A stretch of 64,000 nt of DNA from CALMZY01 sp052033915 (GTDB taxonomy: Bacteria > Verrucomicrobiota > Kiritimatiellia > CAIQIC01 > JAGNIJ01): the NCBI GenBank assembly GCA_052033915.1, contig JBPOJF010000015.1, positions 25,417-89,416 on the forward strand. The letters run 5' to 3'. The notes below the pieces were generated by a model, which saw only the letters and a program-made list of their open reading frames with translations, did not search any database and was not told the DNA's origin. The first letter of the stretch is position 1. Each line of letters starts with the position of its first letter. This document shows positions 32,257-40,803 of the stretch, in pieces. A program made the position numbers and the translations under genes.

Positions 32257-34179
32257 ATGGAAGAATTCGTCCAGGCCTTGAAGATGATGGCGGCCTTGGC
32301 CGTCACGTTGGTGGTCCCGCCGATGGTGCCGGCGCGGAGACTGGCGCCGCGAGGCGCCGGCTGGATGGTCCCGCTGCTCGCGCTGGCCCTCGGTTGTGTC
32401 AGCCAGGGCGTGCTGGGCTTTTTCTGGGATCGGCTGGTGCGCGGACCCGTGCGCTTCGAAGTCGCGCTCTACTACGGATTCTGGATGGTTGCGACTTTGC
32501 TCTCCGGCTGGATTCGCCGTTCCGAAACGGACGAGCCGGGAGCGCCCGGACGCCTGGAGTTGCGACTTCTGGTTCTGGTCGTGGCGGGCGCGGCGCTGGT
32601 TCGGAGTCTTCATCCGCTGGCGCATGCCGCGCTGGGACAATCGGACGCCTATAGCCATCTGCAGTTCATCCGCTGGGTGGTGGCCGACGGCATGATCCAC
32701 AATCAGATTTACCCGCCGTCGTTCACGTGGATCATGGCGCTGCCGGCGGCGACCTTCGGGTTTGACCCGTACTGGCTTGCGCGTTTCGGCGGCGCGTTCT
32801 GGGGCGCGGGCCTGACGCTTGCCCTGTTCGCGCTCGCGCGGTGCGGCGGTTTTCCGTGGGCCGGACTCTGTGCCGCCGCGCTGGCCGCGTTCTGCCCCGC
32901 ATGGATGCCGCTGTTGAAGACCGGCGTGGGAGCGTTCGCCAACCAGCTTGGACTTTTCCTCCTGCCGCTGATCCTGCTCTTCTATCTTCGAAGCGATTGG
33001 AAGCCCGCCCTTGGGCTCCTCGCCGCCATCGCGCTGGCCCTGGCTTCCGCGGTGCCGATGATGCTGATTTCGCTCGTGCCGGTTCTGCTGGCGGACAGGG
33101 TTCTCGCGTTCGCGGCCCGCGAATCCCGCTGGTGGCGCAACACCGTCGTTTTCGGTCTCGCCCTGGCGCCGGCTTTCGTCCTGCTGTTCTGGCAGGCGGA
33201 ACGTATTCAGGGCATTCACCGCGACGCCACGATGGAGATCGTCACCGGCGGTGCCGTCAAAGCCGAGCCGCAAGCCGCCGCGCAGGAGCCGGAGGTCTGC
33301 AAGGCGGAATCGCCCAACGCTCATGTCCTGCTGGCGAAAAATTTCCTTTCCGTGAAGCGAAAGGGATACGGCAACGTGTGGCTGAACCTGGCCGGTAGCA
33401 GTCTCGCGCTGGTTTTCCTGGCGGCGCTGGCTCTCGGTATTCGCCGGAAGAACGCCGCGCTTCGAGTTCTGGGGGTGTGGGGCGTGGTGACTTCGATTCA
33501 GGCCGGTACGGGGGTTTTCCAGTTCACGGGATATCAACGGGAAGGCTGGAGCTTGTTGCTCGCGACCGCGTGGCTGGGCGGTGTGATCGCATCAGGGATT
33601 CTTTCTCTGCCGCGGGGGCGTCCGGTTTGGCGCAGGCTGGCGGCGGCTTTTTTTGCGGTCTCTTTACTCGGCGCGCTGAAGTTTCCGCCCGGCCATGCTC
33701 CGGCGCTCAGCGCGGTGGAAGATGAAATCATCGATGTGGCCCGCCGTGTCGCGGATCGCGTCCGGGCGCGGGATGAGGAACTGCCTTTGACCATCGTCAT
33801 GCGCCCGTTCACCGGGTTCTGCGGGGACCAAGGCGACCCGTTGGCCGCGACCATCGGAAAGTCGCCGCGCGTTGCGACAGTGGTGGCGGGTCCGGACGTT
33901 GACTGGAGTCGCGTCGTACGGCCGGGCCGGCAGTATCTTGTCATGATGGATCTCGTTTCGTTTCCGGACAACTGGAGCCCGGGCCTGTTCGCCAACGTCC
34001 AGCCGGAACAGGTGAGCCATTACCTCAATGCCCACCGCTGCCTTTTCCAAATGAACCGGATTGTCCGGGAGTGGCTCGACTCCCTCCCTTCAGATCAATG
34101 GACGCAAGAGCAGATCCCGACCCCCGCCGGTTTGTTTGCGGTACGGGTGCAGCCGATAACCCCTCACGATGAGCGCTGA
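32257..34179 (+). CDS. Multi-membrane GT-C-like protein, first of a tandem pair
   Basis: The 640-residue protein starts at the ATG at 32257 (a TTG six bases upstream overlaps the previous stop). About a dozen hydrophobic segments cover residues 1-480. The loop GQSDAYSHLQFIRWVV with PPSFTWIMALPA at residues 125-165, and LLKTGVGAFANQLGLFLLP, recur in the next gene, showing that the two are paralogues. The acidic QSDAYSH loop sits where GT-C enzymes hold catalytic acids. The C-terminal 150 residues are soluble and probably periplasmic. Likely an inner-membrane glycosyltransferase using a lipid-linked donor, or a polymerase. Confidence 0.65.
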   Translation: MEEFVQALKMMAALAVTLVVPPMVPARRLAPRGAGWMVPLLALALGCVSQGVLGFFWDRLVRGPVRFEVALYYGFWMVATLLSGWIRRSETDEPGAPGRLELRLLVLVVAGAALVRSLHPLAHAALGQSDAYSHLQFIRWVVADGMIHNQIYPPSFTWIMALPAATFGFDPYWLARFGGAFWGAGLTLALFALARCGGFPWAGLCAAALAAFCPAWMPLLKTGVGAFANQLGLFLLPLILLFYLRSDWKPALGLLAAIALALASAVPMMLISLVPVLLADRVLAFAARESRWWRNTVVFGLALAPAFVLLFWQAERIQGIHRDATMEIVTGGAVKAEPQAAAQEPEVCKAESPNAHVLLAKNFLSVKRKGYGNVWLNLAGSSLALVFLAALALGIRRKNAALRVLGVWGVVTSIQAGTGVFQFTGYQREGWSLLLATAWLGGVIASGILSLPRGRPVWRRLAAAFFAVSLLGALKFPPGHAPALSAVEDEIIDVARRVADRVRARDEELPLTIVMRPFTGFCGDQGDPLAATIGKSPRVATVVAGPDVDWSRVVRPGRQYLVMMDLVSFPDNWSPGLFANVQPEQVSHYLNAHRCLFQMNRIVREWLDSLPSDQWTQEQIPTPAGLFAVRVQPITPHDER

Positions 34180-36139
34180 TCTCGTCATGCTGCTGATCGT
34201 GCAGGGCGTGCTTTGGGGGTTCTACGCCCTTTGCCCGTGGTGGGCGTTGAGGCGCTGGACAGGTCGTATGACTTGGCCGGTCCGCCTCGTGTTGGCCTTG
34301 CTTGCGGGGACGGTCAGCCAAGCCGTTCTTGGTTTCATCTGGGGTGCGCTGGTCAGGCGGCCGGCCGTGTTCGAGGGTGTTTTCTACGTTCTGTTGTGGT
34401 CCGTGGCCGGTCTTCTTGCGCGGCGAAAACGGGGCAACGGACCGGATGTTTCAAACCGTCTCCCCCGTCTCGAACAATACGGCGTAATGGCCCTGTTGCT
34501 CGCCGGCCTCGTAGTGCGGCTGCTGCATCCGCTGAATACATGGGCGCTTGGCCAGTCGGACGCCTATTCCCATCTGGCGATGTTTCGCGATGTGGTCGCC
34601 GTTGGCGCTCTTCAGAACACGGTCTATCCGCCGGGCTATGCGTGGGTCATGGCGATGCCCGCCGCCGTGTTTCAGATCGATCCCTATTACGTCGCGCGCT
34701 TCGGCGGGGCGTTTTTCGGCGCGGCGCTGATCTTGGCCGTTTATTTCCTCCTGTCCGAGGGCTGTCGTGCCCGCGGCGCCGCGCTGGCGGGCGCCTTCCT
34801 CGTGGCGTGCTTTCCCGGTCTGGAACTCCTCATCAAGACGGGCGTCGGCGCTTTTGCCAATCAGTTCGGCCTCTTTCTTCTGCCGCTCCTGTTCGCGGGA
34901 GCCCTGTTGGCGAGCCGCGCGGATAACCAACGGCTCGGACTGTGGGTGCTCGCCGTCTCGTTCGCGGGACTGCTGGTGTCCGTGCCGATGATGCTGTTGC
35001 ACGCGGTCATGGTCCTGGGGTTATTCCAGGCGCTCTGGTGGTGGAAGCAGCGCGCGCCGTTGTCCCGCGCATGGGCGGGATTGTTTTTTGTCCTGCTGTT
35101 GGCGCTCGGCGTCGGGCTCGCGCTCGTTGTCCGGTTCGGGTCGCGCACGCTGACGGCAATGGCCGTGGTGTTATCCACCGCCGATGAGACGATTGCCGCA
35201 AATGTGCCGCAGAATTCCATCGGCGGACTGGCCGCGCCGGGAATACTGGTCCGTGACTTTTTCGGCATCAAACGATGGGGGATTGGGCACCCTTTCTTCG
35301 ACGCGGCGTTCGCGGCATTATTGGCTGTCTTCGCCGCCCTGGCCTTTGCCGGTATCCGCCGGAAGGAACCCGGGAACGTGTTCGTGGGATGCTGGGGTGC
35401 GCTCGCCGTCGTGCAGACGGCGACGGGTTGCCTGCAATTCACCGCGTATCAGCGCGAAGGATGGAGCCTGATGATTGCCGTCGGATGCCTGGGCGGGTGG
35501 GTGATTGCCGGATTGTGGTCCCGATTCCGATTTCTGCGGCCCCTGGTTCTGGTCGGCGTGGTCTTGTCCGTCGCGCTGACGTTCTGGCGTCCGCCGTCTC
35601 ACCGACTGACCAACAGCACGGCGGAAGAAACGCTCGTGCGCGTGGTCCGGATGATGCGCGATTATCCCCATTTGCCGGAAGATGCGGATCCGGCCGTGGA
35701 AGATATCCGCCGCTTTCTGCTGGCGCACGCGACGGAGAACACTCCGCTTTCGATCGTCACGCGGCCGTTGATGCAGGAGCACCTGCTGCGCGCGGTGGCG
35801 GGGCCATCCGGCGAGCTGTGGTTTTCCGCGAGCGACATCTGGCGGAACTACGATGTTCGGATCAACGAATCGGCCCAGTCCCTCGTCCTCCTTGACCGGC
35901 CGGAGTCCCTGGAGGCCGCGCAGTTCGGAGTCTTTGCCGGCATCAGCCCCGCGGGCGTACGAAGTTTTCTCGAGCAGCAGGAGCGCAGTTACAAGTTCAA
36001 CGACACGCTGGAATCGCATATCCGGAATCTGTCGGACGGCGAATGGAATGTCGCCGTCCATGACGCGACTCCCCTTTTGCGGCTGTATTACGTTGCCAGG
36101 AAGAGCGGGACGGACGCCGGGTTGGTGCGCGAACCATGA
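34169..36139 (+). CDS. Multi-membrane GT-C-like protein, second of a tandem pair
   Basis: The 656-residue protein overlaps the first paralogue by 11 bases. It repeats its layout: WGALVRRPAVFEGVFYVLLW, GQSDAYSHLAMFRDVV, VYPPGYAWVMAMPA, LIKTGVGAFANQFGLFLLP and TAYQREGWSLM (FTGYQREGWSLL in the first copy). The soluble C-terminal part is less similar, suggesting that the two act on different acceptors. It overlaps the flippase gene by four bases. Confidence 0.65.
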   Translation: MSADLVMLLIVQGVLWGFYALCPWWALRRWTGRMTWPVRLVLALLAGTVSQAVLGFIWGALVRRPAVFEGVFYVLLWSVAGLLARRKRGNGPDVSNRLPRLEQYGVMALLLAGLVVRLLHPLNTWALGQSDAYSHLAMFRDVVAVGALQNTVYPPGYAWVMAMPAAVFQIDPYYVARFGGAFFGAALILAVYFLLSEGCRARGAALAGAFLVACFPGLELLIKTGVGAFANQFGLFLLPLLFAGALLASRADNQRLGLWVLAVSFAGLLVSVPMMLLHAVMVLGLFQALWWWKQRAPLSRAWAGLFFVLLLALGVGLALVVRFGSRTLTAMAVVLSTADETIAANVPQNSIGGLAAPGILVRDFFGIKRWGIGHPFFDAAFAALLAVFAALAFAGIRRKEPGNVFVGCWGALAVVQTATGCLQFTAYQREGWSLMIAVGCLGGWVIAGLWSRFRFLRPLVLVGVVLSVALTFWRPPSHRLTNSTAEETLVRVVRMMRDYPHLPEDADPAVEDIRRFLLAHATENTPLSIVTRPLMQEHLLRAVAGPSGELWFSASDIWRNYDVRINESAQSLVLLDRPESLEAAQFGVFAGISPAGVRSFLEQQERSYKFNDTLESHIRNLSDGEWNVAVHDATPLLRLYYVARKSGTDAGLVREP

Positions 36140-37461
36140 AGGAACAGATCGGCCAGATTGTCGCGCGGATGGCGGAGTGGGTCGCGCGCCGTAGGAATCA
36201 TGAGCGATGGCGGTTCACGTGGGACACGTTGATTCTGTTCATGGGCAACGGGATCACGTCGTTCCTGTTCCTCCTGTTCCACATGCTGGCGGGCCGCAAA
36301 ATGGCGGGGGAGGCGTACGCGGAATTCGTGGCGATGATCGGACTTCTGAACGTGCTCACCGTGCCGGCGGGCGTGATGCAGTTGACCATGGCGCGCCATA
36401 TTGCGGAGCGGGATCAGAAGTCCACCGCCGAGGCGTGGCTTTTGCTGGTGCGCCGGGGGCTGAGCGGAGTCACGCGCTGGGGGTTGCTGGCGCTGTGCGT
36501 CTGGTGCGCCGTTTCCCCCTGGCTGCGTTCCGGCCTGCGCGCGTCATCTGCCGCCAACGTCGTCATGGTCGGTGTCATTGCCTTCGTCTTCCTCTACACG
36601 CCGATCCTGGGCGGCGCGCTCCAGGGCAGCCGCCGGTTCGGATGGTTTGTGTCCTCCGGCATCGGGGTGGCGGTCAGCCGCCTGCTCCTGGTGATTCCGG
36701 TCCTGTGGTTGGGAGGCGGAGTTTCCGCCGTTCTCGCTGTCGTGGCGGCGAGCTACATCATGGGTCTCATCGTTTCCTACCGGCCTCTGCGCGGGATCGA
36801 ACCGGTGGAGTCGCCGGACAGGTTGCCGAGTTCCGGAGCGGTGCATCGGTATTTCTGGGGAGTCCTGATCGGACAGCTCGCGCTCTTTGTGCTGATCCAG
36901 GCGGACCTGATTCTTTCGCCGCGCCTTTTTCAGGGAGAGACCCTGGCGGCCTACGGAAAGGCGGCGACGCTTTCTCGCATCGTGTTCTTTCTTCCTCTGC
37001 CCATCATCACCGCCATGTTTCCCCGGGCGGTCACTTCCGGCAACCCGCGCATCCTCTTTGCCCCGCTGCTGGCAACCCTGCTGGTGACCCTGGCGGCGGC
37101 CGCCGTGCTGACGCTGTTCCCTGTCCTGCCGATGCGGTTCATGTACGGCGTTTGCGATCCGATCCATGTGGAGCTGATCCGGCGGTATGTGTGGGCCGCC
37201 ATTCCGCTGGCGCTCATCAGCATCCTGTCGCCCTACCTGTGGGCGCGGAAGGGGGGCCGGCCGACGCTCTGGATCATTCCCGTGATGCTGGCCTACGTGA
37301 CGGCTCTTCTCGTGAGAGGCGTCACGCCGCAACAGGTCATCCTGTATCTGTTCGTGGCCGGCGCGTCGGCGTTCGTTGTGCTTCTGGCGATTACCCCGCG
37401 GTTCCTGCGCGCCGGTTCCAAGGGTGAGGGTTCGTGCGCCGCCCCGGTTTCCGGGTCCTGA
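36136..37461 (+). CDS. Wzx-like polysaccharide flippase/oligosaccharide transporter
   Basis: The 441-residue protein has about 12 hydrophobic segments and a basic N-terminus. NGITSFLFLLFHMLAGRKM, AYAEFVAMIGLLNVLTVPAG, ALQGSRRFGWFVSSGIGVAVSR and QADLILSPRLFQGETLAAYG are typical of the MVF/polysaccharide-biosynthesis (Wzx) fold. Such proteins flip lipid-linked sugars across the inner membrane. Having both this and the Wzm/Wzt exporter in one locus suggests two glycans or a sub-unit assembled outside the membrane, perhaps by the GT-C-like proteins. The last 20 residues overlap the open frame leading to the next gene. Confidence 0.72.
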   Translation: MKEQIGQIVARMAEWVARRRNHERWRFTWDTLILFMGNGITSFLFLLFHMLAGRKMAGEAYAEFVAMIGLLNVLTVPAGVMQLTMARHIAERDQKSTAEAWLLLVRRGLSGVTRWGLLALCVWCAVSPWLRSGLRASSAANVVMVGVIAFVFLYTPILGGALQGSRRFGWFVSSGIGVAVSRLLLVIPVLWLGGGVSAVLAVVAASYIMGLIVSYRPLRGIEPVESPDRLPSSGAVHRYFWGVLIGQLALFVLIQADLILSPRLFQGETLAAYGKAATLSRIVFFLPLPIITAMFPRAVTSGNPRILFAPLLATLLVTLAAAAVLTLFPVLPMRFMYGVCDPIHVELIRRYVWAAIPLALISILSPYLWARKGGRPTLWIIPVMLAYVTALLVRGVTPQQVILYLFVAGASAFVVLLAITPRFLRAGSKGEGSCAAPVSGS

Positions 37462-37535
37462 GTCCCGTTGCCGGGACGCGTGAAAAAAGGACGTGCAGGC
37501 CGGTGAGCGTTCCGTTAGTCTGCCGCTATACCGCT

Positions 37536-38282
37536 ATGATTGAAGTCCCCCAAAAAACGATCCTGTTGATCCCCGTCTTCAACGAGGAGGCGAACGTTGA
37601 GCCGCTTCTGAACGAGGTACGGAAGGAATTCCCGGACTTGCCGGTTTGTTTCATCAATGACAGTTCGACCGATTCGACCCGGCAGGTTCTCCAGTCCGCG
37701 CTCTGTCACCATTTAAGCCTGCCCTGCAATCTCGGCGTGGGCGGGGCGATGCAGGCCGGGTTCCAGTACGCGTATGAGCAGGGCTACGAGTACGCCATCC
37801 GGATTGACGGCGACGGACAGCACCCGCCGGCGGAATGCCGCGCGCTGATCAAGCGGATGGCACAGGGCGATGTGGACATGGTGGTGGGGTCCCGGTTCCT
37901 GGGCGAGAGCGCCTACACGAGCACCCTGTTCCGGCAGGCGGGAATTCACGGACTGGCCGCCATGCTGAGCGCCGCCTGCCGCCAGCGGATCACGGATCCC
38001 ACGTCCGGTTTCCAGATGGTCAACCGGGCGGTCATGTACTTCTTCGCGAACCAGTATCCGGCGGACTATCCCGAGCCCGAGTCGCTCGCGCTGCTGAGCC
38101 GCCAGGGCTACCGGTATTGCGAGGTGGGCGTCCAGTTTCGCGCGCGTGAACGCGGAATCTCGTCCCTTCGCAAGTGGAATACGATCTACTATATGTTCAA
38201 GGTCTGCATCGCCCTCTTCGTGGACCGATGCCGCGCGGTGAATCCGAGATTCGATCGGCAGAATATCAAGGTGTCTCCATGA
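37536..38282 (+). CDS. DPM1/DpgA-type GT2 (polyprenyl-phosphate glycosyltransferase-like)
   Basis: The 248-residue protein is taken from the ATG at 37536 (MIEVPQKTILLIPVFNEEANV); the open frame upstream overlaps the flippase end and has no homologous look. Motifs: FINDSSTDST near residue 42, NLGVGGAMQAGFQYAYEQGY, IDGDGQHPP near residue 92 (metal site), VVGSRFLG and ITDPTSGFQMVNR. This matches dolichol-phosphate mannose/glucose synthase-like enzymes that load a sugar onto polyprenyl phosphate. It is followed by a DUF2304 gene, a common pair. It may provide the donor for the GT-C-like proteins. Confidence 0.88.
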   Translation: MIEVPQKTILLIPVFNEEANVEPLLNEVRKEFPDLPVCFINDSSTDSTRQVLQSALCHHLSLPCNLGVGGAMQAGFQYAYEQGYEYAIRIDGDGQHPPAECRALIKRMAQGDVDMVVGSRFLGESAYTSTLFRQAGIHGLAAMLSAACRQRITDPTSGFQMVNRAVMYFFANQYPADYPEPESLALLSRQGYRYCEVGVQFRARERGISSLRKWNTIYYMFKVCIALFVDRCRAVNPRFDRQNIKVSP

Positions 38283-38845
38283 CGATTCCGCAGATGTTTT
38301 CGGCCGGGGCCGGGGTGCTGTTTTGCGTGGGCAGCCTGTATGCCTTCTTCCAGAACAAGATTCATCGGTTCAAGTCGCTGTTCTGGCTGGCGATCGGGGT
38401 CACCATGGTCTATGCGGCTTTCCGGCCGCAGATGATCGAGCTGTTCGGGAAGGACACCGCGGAACTCCGGCTCCGCCTGGTCGTGGCCCTGCTCAGCTTC
38501 ATTGTGCTGACGATCACGCTGGAGGCCATCCGCGTGGCGCGCATGCAGGAGCGCTACGCATTCCTCTGGCTCGTGACCGGCGCGGTTCTTTTCGGGGGAG
38601 CGGTCTTCGGAGATATCGAAGTCCTGGTCTCGCGCGTGACGGGCATGAGCTACGGCGCGTCGGTGATGGTCGTCCTGTTCAGCTTCGTGATGCTGATGCT
38701 CTTCCATTTCTCCGTCACGCTCAGCAAGTTGCAGAACAAGCTCGCGCAGGTGGCCCGCGCGGCCGCGCTGGCCGAGGAACGATTGAGGCAGATGGAGAAG
38801 AGTTCCCCGGTCAACCCGCCGCCCGGCGCAAAGCCGCCAGGGTAA
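38279..38845 (+). CDS. DUF2304 family membrane protein
   Basis: The 188-residue protein starts at an ATG overlapping the GT2 stop. Three hydrophobic segments (residues 5-22, 35-50, 65-80 and the longer one at about 95-115) are followed by the typical ASVMVVLFSFVMLMLFHFSVTLSKLQNKL and a short coiled coil (residues 150-175). DUF2304 proteins usually follow DPM1-like GT2 genes, as here, and may hold the enzyme at the membrane. The tail is Pro/Gly-rich. Confidence 0.8.
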   Translation: MTIPQMFSAGAGVLFCVGSLYAFFQNKIHRFKSLFWLAIGVTMVYAAFRPQMIELFGKDTAELRLRLVVALLSFIVLTITLEAIRVARMQERYAFLWLVTGAVLFGGAVFGDIEVLVSRVTGMSYGASVMVVLFSFVMLMLFHFSVTLSKLQNKLAQVARAAALAEERLRQMEKSSPVNPPPGAKPPG

Positions 38846-39926
38846 GTTCCGCCGTCCGGCTCCATGTGAACGTCATCGCCCGCGCCCGCGCGCGGGCGGT
38901 TTTGTTTTCGCGGGATGCCTGCCGTTCCGCCAGTTGCTCCGCCAGCCGCGCGGCCAGGTCGCCGGGTTTGTGCGGATCGAAGTAATCGACCTCGTCGCCG
39001 CCCGCTTCCGGGATGGACCCGCAGCGCGTGGTGAGCACCGGAACCTCCGCCATCATGGCTTCAAGCACCGGCAGGCCGAATCCTTCATACAGCGACGGGA
39101 AAACAAAAAGGGACGCCTGCTGGTACAGCGCGATCAGCCGCTCCCGCGACACCCCGGCGATCCGGTGCAGGCGCGACGGGTCCGCGAGCTTCGCGACGGC
39201 GGCGGCCGTGAGCGGTTCGCCCAGGCGCGGCTTGCCGACCAGCACCAGGTGGTGGGGGATGTCTTTCTGCAGGGCGGCGTAGGCCTCCACCAGCGCGTGC
39301 ACATTCTTGTGCGGATACGTGTTGGCTACGCACAACAGGTACGGACCCGGAACGCCTGCGTCGATGTCCGGTTGCGGCCGGCCAAACGCGGGGTCCGCGG
39401 CCAGCGGCGTCACGTCGATCTTGGCCGCCGGGATACCGGTGTGCCGGGTCACTTCCTTCTTCGAGAATTCCGAAATGGCGATGACGCGCCGGGCCCGGCG
39501 CGCGCCGGACTGCACGAGAAGATTCGTGGTCAGCCTCGCGAGGAATGTCAGGTCCCGGGGATGCGTCTTGTACTGCATGTCCAGGATCGAAACGACCTGC
39601 GGGCACGGCGCAAAGAACGGCGCCGTGTAGCCGGGGGACCAGAGCACATCCAGATTCCACCGGCGCGTCGCCAACGGGATCTGGATTTGTTCGCGGAGGA
39701 TGCGCGCATACCGGTTGGCGGCCGAAAATTCCAAGGGTTGGAAAAACACACCCTCCCTTTTTCCAATCCTTGGAAAAAGCCGCGCGTGACCCTCGCGTCC
39801 GGCGAACACCACGAACTCGTGGCCGCCGCCGAGCGCCGGCAAGGCGTCCAGCGTCTCGCAGAGATACGTCTCGGACCCGCCGACTTCGCCGGGGATGTAG
39901 AAAAGGGCGTTGATGCCGATGCGCAT
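38811..39926 (-). CDS. GT4 family glycosyltransferase (mannosyltransferase-like)
   Basis: The 371-residue protein on the minus strand starts at 39926 (MRIGINALFYIPGEVGGSE). GT4 points: VVSILDMQYKTHP, VIAISEFSKKEV, LLCVANTYPHKNVHALVEAY and SLYEGFGLPVLEAMMAEVP with both EX7E glutamates. It overlaps the DUF2304 gene tail to tail by 35 bases. Codons about 51-66, reading LFPRIGKREGVFFQPLEF, coincide with a palindromic repeat (39729-39775) that appears to have inserted in frame between two GT4 strands. It is coupled to the GT2 gene upstream (2 bases apart). Confidence 0.88.
   Translation of the reverse strand: MRIGINALFYIPGEVGGSETYLCETLDALPALGGGHEFVVFAGREGHARLFPRIGKREGVFFQPLEFSAANRYARILREQIQIPLATRRWNLDVLWSPGYTAPFFAPCPQVVSILDMQYKTHPRDLTFLARLTTNLLVQSGARRARRVIAISEFSKKEVTRHTGIPAAKIDVTPLAADPAFGRPQPDIDAGVPGPYLLCVANTYPHKNVHALVEAYAALQKDIPHHLVLVGKPRLGEPLTAAAVAKLADPSRLHRIAGVSRERLIALYQQASLFVFPSLYEGFGLPVLEAMMAEVPVLTTRCGSIPEAGGDEVDYFDPHKPGDLAARLAEQLAERQASRENKTARARARAMTFTWSRTAELTLAALRRAAG
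39729..39775. repeat. Palindromic element (TTCCAAGGNTTGGAA type), copy 2, inside a coding region
   Basis: TTCCAAGGGTTGGAA at 39729-39743 and TTCCAATCCTTGGAA at 39761-39775 form a pair. The second, read on the other strand, equals the 15-mer at 7638-7652 exactly. It lies within the minus-strand GT4 gene in a length that keeps its frame. Confidence 0.75.
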
Positions 39927-39928
39927 AG

Positions 39929-40717
39929 TCAGGAGCCGCGGGTTTTCTGCATCAGGGCGTAGGAGCCGACAATGCCCCAGCGGACGAACCAGTGGAGCAG
40001 GGTTTGCGGGGAAAGGCGGCCGGCATCCGCGACGGCGATGTCGAACTCTTCCTTGAACTGGCGGCCGAAAGTGCTGCCGCTGATCGAGCCCGGGTGCCAT
40101 CGGAAATCGGCCGTCCACGAGCCGGGAATCCGGCAGGCCCCGCCGTGCCGCCACAGGCGCAGGAGCAGGTCGTAATCGAACGCCGCCTTCAAATCCTCGC
40201 GCAGGGGCCCGGCGGCCTCCAGCGCCGCGCGGCGGAAGAACGTCGCCGGTTGGGAAATGTAGTTGATCGACTGGATCAGAAACCGGCAGGAGAAGGGGAA
40301 CAGGGATTCCTTGAACCGCGTGATGCCGCGCCGGATTTCGCGGCCGTCCTCGTCGACGATCCGGCAGCGCCCGAAGCAGAGCGCCGCGCGCGGATGGCGC
40401 TTGAGGGTCTCGATCGCGCGCCGGACGGCGCCCGGGTGATACAGGTCGTCCGCGTTCAGCCACGCGACAAGGTCGCCCGTGGCGAGCTTCAGGCCCTTGT
40501 TGATGGCGGACGCGGGCCCATGGTCCGGCTCGGAGACGATGCGATCGATCCCGTCCCGGTGACGCTGGATGATCTCCATCGACCGGTCGCGGCTCGCGCC
40601 GTCCACCACGATGTACTCGATGTCGACTCCGGGTTCCCGCTGGGCCAGCACGCTGGCGATGGTTTGCTCGATGAATCGCTCGCCGTTGTAGTTTGGGGTT
40701 ATGACCGATACCTTCAC
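39929..40717 (-). CDS. GT2 family glycosyltransferase
   Basis: The 262-residue protein starts at 40717 on the minus strand. It has KVSVITPNYNGERFIEQTIAS, YIVVDGASRDRSME near residue 40, HGPASAINKGLKLATGD, LVAWLNADDLYHPGA (DXD as ADD) and SQPATFFRRAALEAAG with FDYDLLLRLW as the acceptor side. This is a normal GT2 enzyme in layout and length. It precedes the GT4 gene on the same strand with a 2-base gap, so the two form a reverse-strand pair set between plus-strand operons. Confidence 0.9.
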   Translation of the reverse strand: MKVSVITPNYNGERFIEQTIASVLAQREPGVDIEYIVVDGASRDRSMEIIQRHRDGIDRIVSEPDHGPASAINKGLKLATGDLVAWLNADDLYHPGAVRRAIETLKRHPRAALCFGRCRIVDEDGREIRRGITRFKESLFPFSCRFLIQSINYISQPATFFRRAALEAAGPLREDLKAAFDYDLLLRLWRHGGACRIPGSWTADFRWHPGSISGSTFGRQFKEEFDIAVADAGRLSPQTLLHWFVRWGIVGSYALMQKTRGS

Positions 40718-40803
40718 ACGGGCATTTTAGCAGAAAGGTTGTGCCCGGCCATCGGATTGTTTTGCGCCTTGATGGAATGGCCGCATTCGATAGAGTCCCC
40801 GAT

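Noticed and set aside
32188..33537. 449-codon minus-strand frame
   Set aside because: It lies opposite the membrane protein at 32257; it is full of Arg/Gln/His with no family motif.
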